A stretch of 12,871 nt of DNA from Spirochaetaceae bacterium (GTDB lineage Bacteria > Spirochaetota > Spirochaetia > Treponematales > Breznakiellaceae): positions 1 to 12,871 of the forward strand of contig JAITNZ010000006.1 in NCBI GenBank assembly GCA_031290205.1, written 5' to 3'. Made by a program: the position numbers and the translations under genes. Each line of letters begins with the position of its first letter. The stretch's first letter is position 1. Below are positions 11,225 to 12,871 of this stretch, piece by piece. Under the pieces are notes generated by a model. That model did no database searches. It was not told the origin of the DNA and saw nothing but the letters and a program-made list of their open reading frames with translations.

Positions 11225-12280
11225 TTGAACAATATTTTAGTAACAGGCGGCGCGGGGTTTATCGGATCTAATTTTATTAAGTTTATAAGCGCTCATAACG
11301 GGGCGACCATTATCAATTTGGATCTGCTTACCTATGCGGGTAATCTTGAAAACTTAAAAGGCATTAACAGCGCCACGTATCATTTTATAAAAGGTGATGT
11401 CTGCGACAGCGCCTTGGTCAATACAATTTTTGCTGATTACCACATCGATACCGTTGTTAATTTTGCCGCCGAATCGCATGTAGATAGAAGCATTACCCAA
11501 CCTGATATTTTTTTAAAAACGAATGTTTTAGGCACACAGACGCTTTTAGAGGCGGCAAAGAAACACTGGAAGAAGCTACCCGACGATAAATACAGCAGGG
11601 AGTATAAAGCCGGTGTGAAGTTTTTGCAGGTTTCCACCGACGAAGTATATGGCGCGCTTGGAAAAACCGGCAAGTTTACGGAGAACACGGCGCTTGCACC
11701 GAATAGCCCCTACTCAGCCTCAAAAGCAAGCGCCGACCTGTTCGTCCGCTCGTATCACGAAACCTTTGGATTGCCGTCCAACATCACGCGCTGTTCGAAT
11801 AACTACGGACCGTATCAGTTTCCAGAAAAACTAATTCCGCTTATGATCAACAACTGCAAGACTGATAAGCAACTACCCGTCTATGGCGATGGTATGCAGG
11901 TTCGTGATTGGCTGCACGTCCAAGATCATTGCAAGGCGATATATACTGTTTTACAAAAAGGAATTTCGGGCGAGGTCTATAACATCGGGGGGAATAACGA
12001 AAAGGCAAATATCGAAATTGTCAGACTGATCATTCACAATCTTGGAAAAACTGACGCTCTGATACGCTATGTGCCCGACCGTCCTGGACACGACAGACGT
12101 TATGCCATAGATAATACCAAAATCACCAGCGAGCTTGGCTGGTCGCCCTCGTACACTTTTGAGCAGGGGATGGCGGAAACTATCAAATGGTATCTAGATA
12201 ACCAAGTCTGGCTGGATAATATTATTTCGGGAGCATACACCGACTACCTAAACGAAATGTATACAACAGAGCGCCTCTAA
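11225..12280 (+). CDS. rfbB: dTDP-glucose 4,6-dehydratase (RmlB)
   Basis: 351 residues. NAD-dependent short-chain dehydrogenase family enzyme that turns dTDP-glucose into dTDP-4-keto-6-deoxyglucose, step two of the pathway begun by RfbA. The Rossmann motif GGAGFIGSNF (8-17) sits close to the N-terminus. Catalytic STDEVYG (Thr138, Asp139, Glu140) and PYSASK (Tyr163, Lys167) are intact, as are NNYGPYQFPEKLIP (192-205), GDGMQVRDWLHV (221-232) and PDRPGHDRRYAID (284-296). The start is TTG 11225, immediately after the rfbA TGA (TGATTG), with GAGG 9 nt upstream inside rfbA. No ATG gives a full Rossmann fold, so the TTG is well supported and translation is probably coupled. Downstream, an oppositely oriented gene ends 50 bp away with no clear terminator between. 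Confidence 0.97.
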   Translation: MNNILVTGGAGFIGSNFIKFISAHNGATIINLDLLTYAGNLENLKGINSATYHFIKGDVCDSALVNTIFADYHIDTVVNFAAESHVDRSITQPDIFLKTNVLGTQTLLEAAKKHWKKLPDDKYSREYKAGVKFLQVSTDEVYGALGKTGKFTENTALAPNSPYSASKASADLFVRSYHETFGLPSNITRCSNNYGPYQFPEKLIPLMINNCKTDKQLPVYGDGMQVRDWLHVQDHCKAIYTVLQKGISGEVYNIGGNNEKANIEIVRLIIHNLGKTDALIRYVPDRPGHDRRYAIDNTKITSELGWSPSYTFEQGMAETIKWYLDNQVWLDNIISGAYTDYLNEMYTTERL

Positions 12281-12330
12281 ATTTCACAACGCTCTCGCAA
12301 CGTAAACAAGTGAAAAAGAGCAAAAGAGTA

Positions 12331-12780
12331 TCAGTTTTGCCTCCTGTTTTTATGATTTATCCAGAACTTTTTTATTGGATTATATTCTTTATTGCTTTGC
12401 GCAAGCTTGCTATCAAGGAAATGACGCATTTTATCAGTATAGTGCCCTTCGCGCATTTTATAATAACTTGGGCATTTAAGTTTTGGCATAGGTCCTAAAC
12501 TGCAATTCCCCACATTTATACAATAAGGCGAATGGCAATGTCCTATCGCTTGAAAAGGTATGGGCTTATCCGGATCTAAAAACATATCGCCTATTTCATT
12601 TTCTACCCAGCAACTCTTTAATACACCAGTGCTTATGTCCAATGTGCCGCTCCAATCACCGGCATAACAAAATTCATTCCGCTTTTTTGTATAATTTTCT
12701 AATTGAAATTCAAATAATAGCGGATCATTAAAGGATTTCGCTATTTCCACATACTCCTGTATTGACAATTTTGTAAATGG
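12331..12780 (-). CDS. C-terminal part of a probable radical SAM protein (5' end missing)
   Basis: About 150 residues ending at the TGA 12333-12331. The frame stays open to the right edge, but beyond about 12780 the DNA is G/C homopolymer and not trusted. A TTG at 12768 can be read as a start but has no ribosome site, and the protein appears cut at its N-terminus. Counting from that TTG, cysteines at 34, 53, 78, 83, 89 and 99 form the pattern FCYAGDWSGTLDISTGVLKSC, IGHCHSPYCINVGNCS and KCPSY. This resembles the SPASM-like cysteine-rich tail of radical SAM proteins found near polysaccharide genes of gut bacteria. The catalytic CxxxCxxC domain would lie outside the window, so this is an inference. 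It converges on rfbB. Confidence 0.55.
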   Translation of the reverse strand, partial: PFTKLSIQEYVEIAKSFNDPLLFEFQLENYTKKRNEFCYAGDWSGTLDISTGVLKSCWVENEIGDMFLDPDKPIPFQAIGHCHSPYCINVGNCSLGPMPKLKCPSYYKMREGHYTDKMRHFLDSKLAQSNKEYNPIKKFWINHKNRRQN

Positions 12781-12782
12781 AG

Positions 12783-12871
12783 TTCGGCCCCGGCCCCCCC
12801 CGCGGGGGGGGGCGGGGGCGGGCCTGTGGGGGGGGGGGAGGGTGCGTGGATGGGAGTATATGTGAGTTAGA
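12783..12871. other. G/C homopolymer end, probable sequence artefact
   Basis: Long C and G runs (seven to twelve bases) and G-rich filler follow abruptly after A/T-rich coding sequence. This is unlike anything else in the window and looks like a poor read or contig end rather than genome. Confidence 0.65.

Noticed and set aside
12282..12325. Possible terminator between rfbB and the radical SAM gene (TTTCAC/GTGAAA)
   Set aside because: The stem is 6 bp with a loop of about 22 nt and no T-run, and a competing GCTCT/AGAGC pairing exists.
12310..12498. Plus-strand hydrophobic small frame after rfbB
   Set aside because: It is antisense to the cysteine-rich radical SAM tail, which has the better protein signature, and has no Shine-Dalgarno sequence.

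Overview
The window looks like chromosomal DNA of a spirochaete of the genus Treponema, most likely a free-living or gut-associated (termite-gut-like) lineage with balanced base composition. The best evidence is a translationally coupled pair resembling the treponemal membrane proteins TmpA and TmpB. Supporting evidence is several spirochaete-style signal or lipoprotein peptides and a BatA/BatB von Willebrand A pair. The assignment rests on protein resemblance from memory, not on a search.

Layout, left to right. (1) 1-932 (-): a lipoprotein with InlB/Listeria-type beta repeats, running off the left edge. A strong sigma70-type promoter about 200 bp upstream drives it through a leader made largely of 7-bp repeats. 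(2) 1301-3363 (+): a two-gene operon of membrane-anchored VWA proteins (BatA/BatB-like), probably transcribed without a leader. (3) 3263-4990 (-): RecQ helicase, overlapping the end of batB and carrying two low-complexity insertions. (4) 4991-5470: repeat-rich spacer. (5) 5471-6963 (-): tmpA-tmpB-like pair with an ATGA overlap. (6) 7074-7730 (+): exported Mip-like FKBP prolyl isomerase, divergent from tmpA. (7) 7798-9654 (-): recA followed after 9 bp by a PrsW-type intramembrane protease. (8) 9655-10342: 688-bp spacer with a hairpin cluster, two copies of a REP-like repeat, and a 13-bp tandem array that runs into the rfbA ribosome binding site. (9) 10343-12280 (+): rfbA-rfbB, the first two steps of dTDP-sugar synthesis. 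(10) 12331-12780 (-): C-terminal part of a probable radical SAM protein. The last ~90 bases are G/C homopolymer runs that look like poor sequence rather than genome.

Functionally, the window mixes cell-envelope genes (lipoprotein, Bat pair, TmpA/B, FKBP, PrsW, dTDP-sugar enzymes) with recombination and repair genes (recQ, recA). I found no phage, IS transposase, CRISPR, toxin-antitoxin or defence genes, and no tRNA or rRNA. The genes are of known families. The unusual content lies between and within them: 7-bp arrays at two loci, a 13-bp array in the rfbA leader, a 10-bp triple repeat, a three-copy REP-like element, a second three-copy family ending in TTAATGCGYTCGCC, and an in-frame 63-bp duplication inside recQ.
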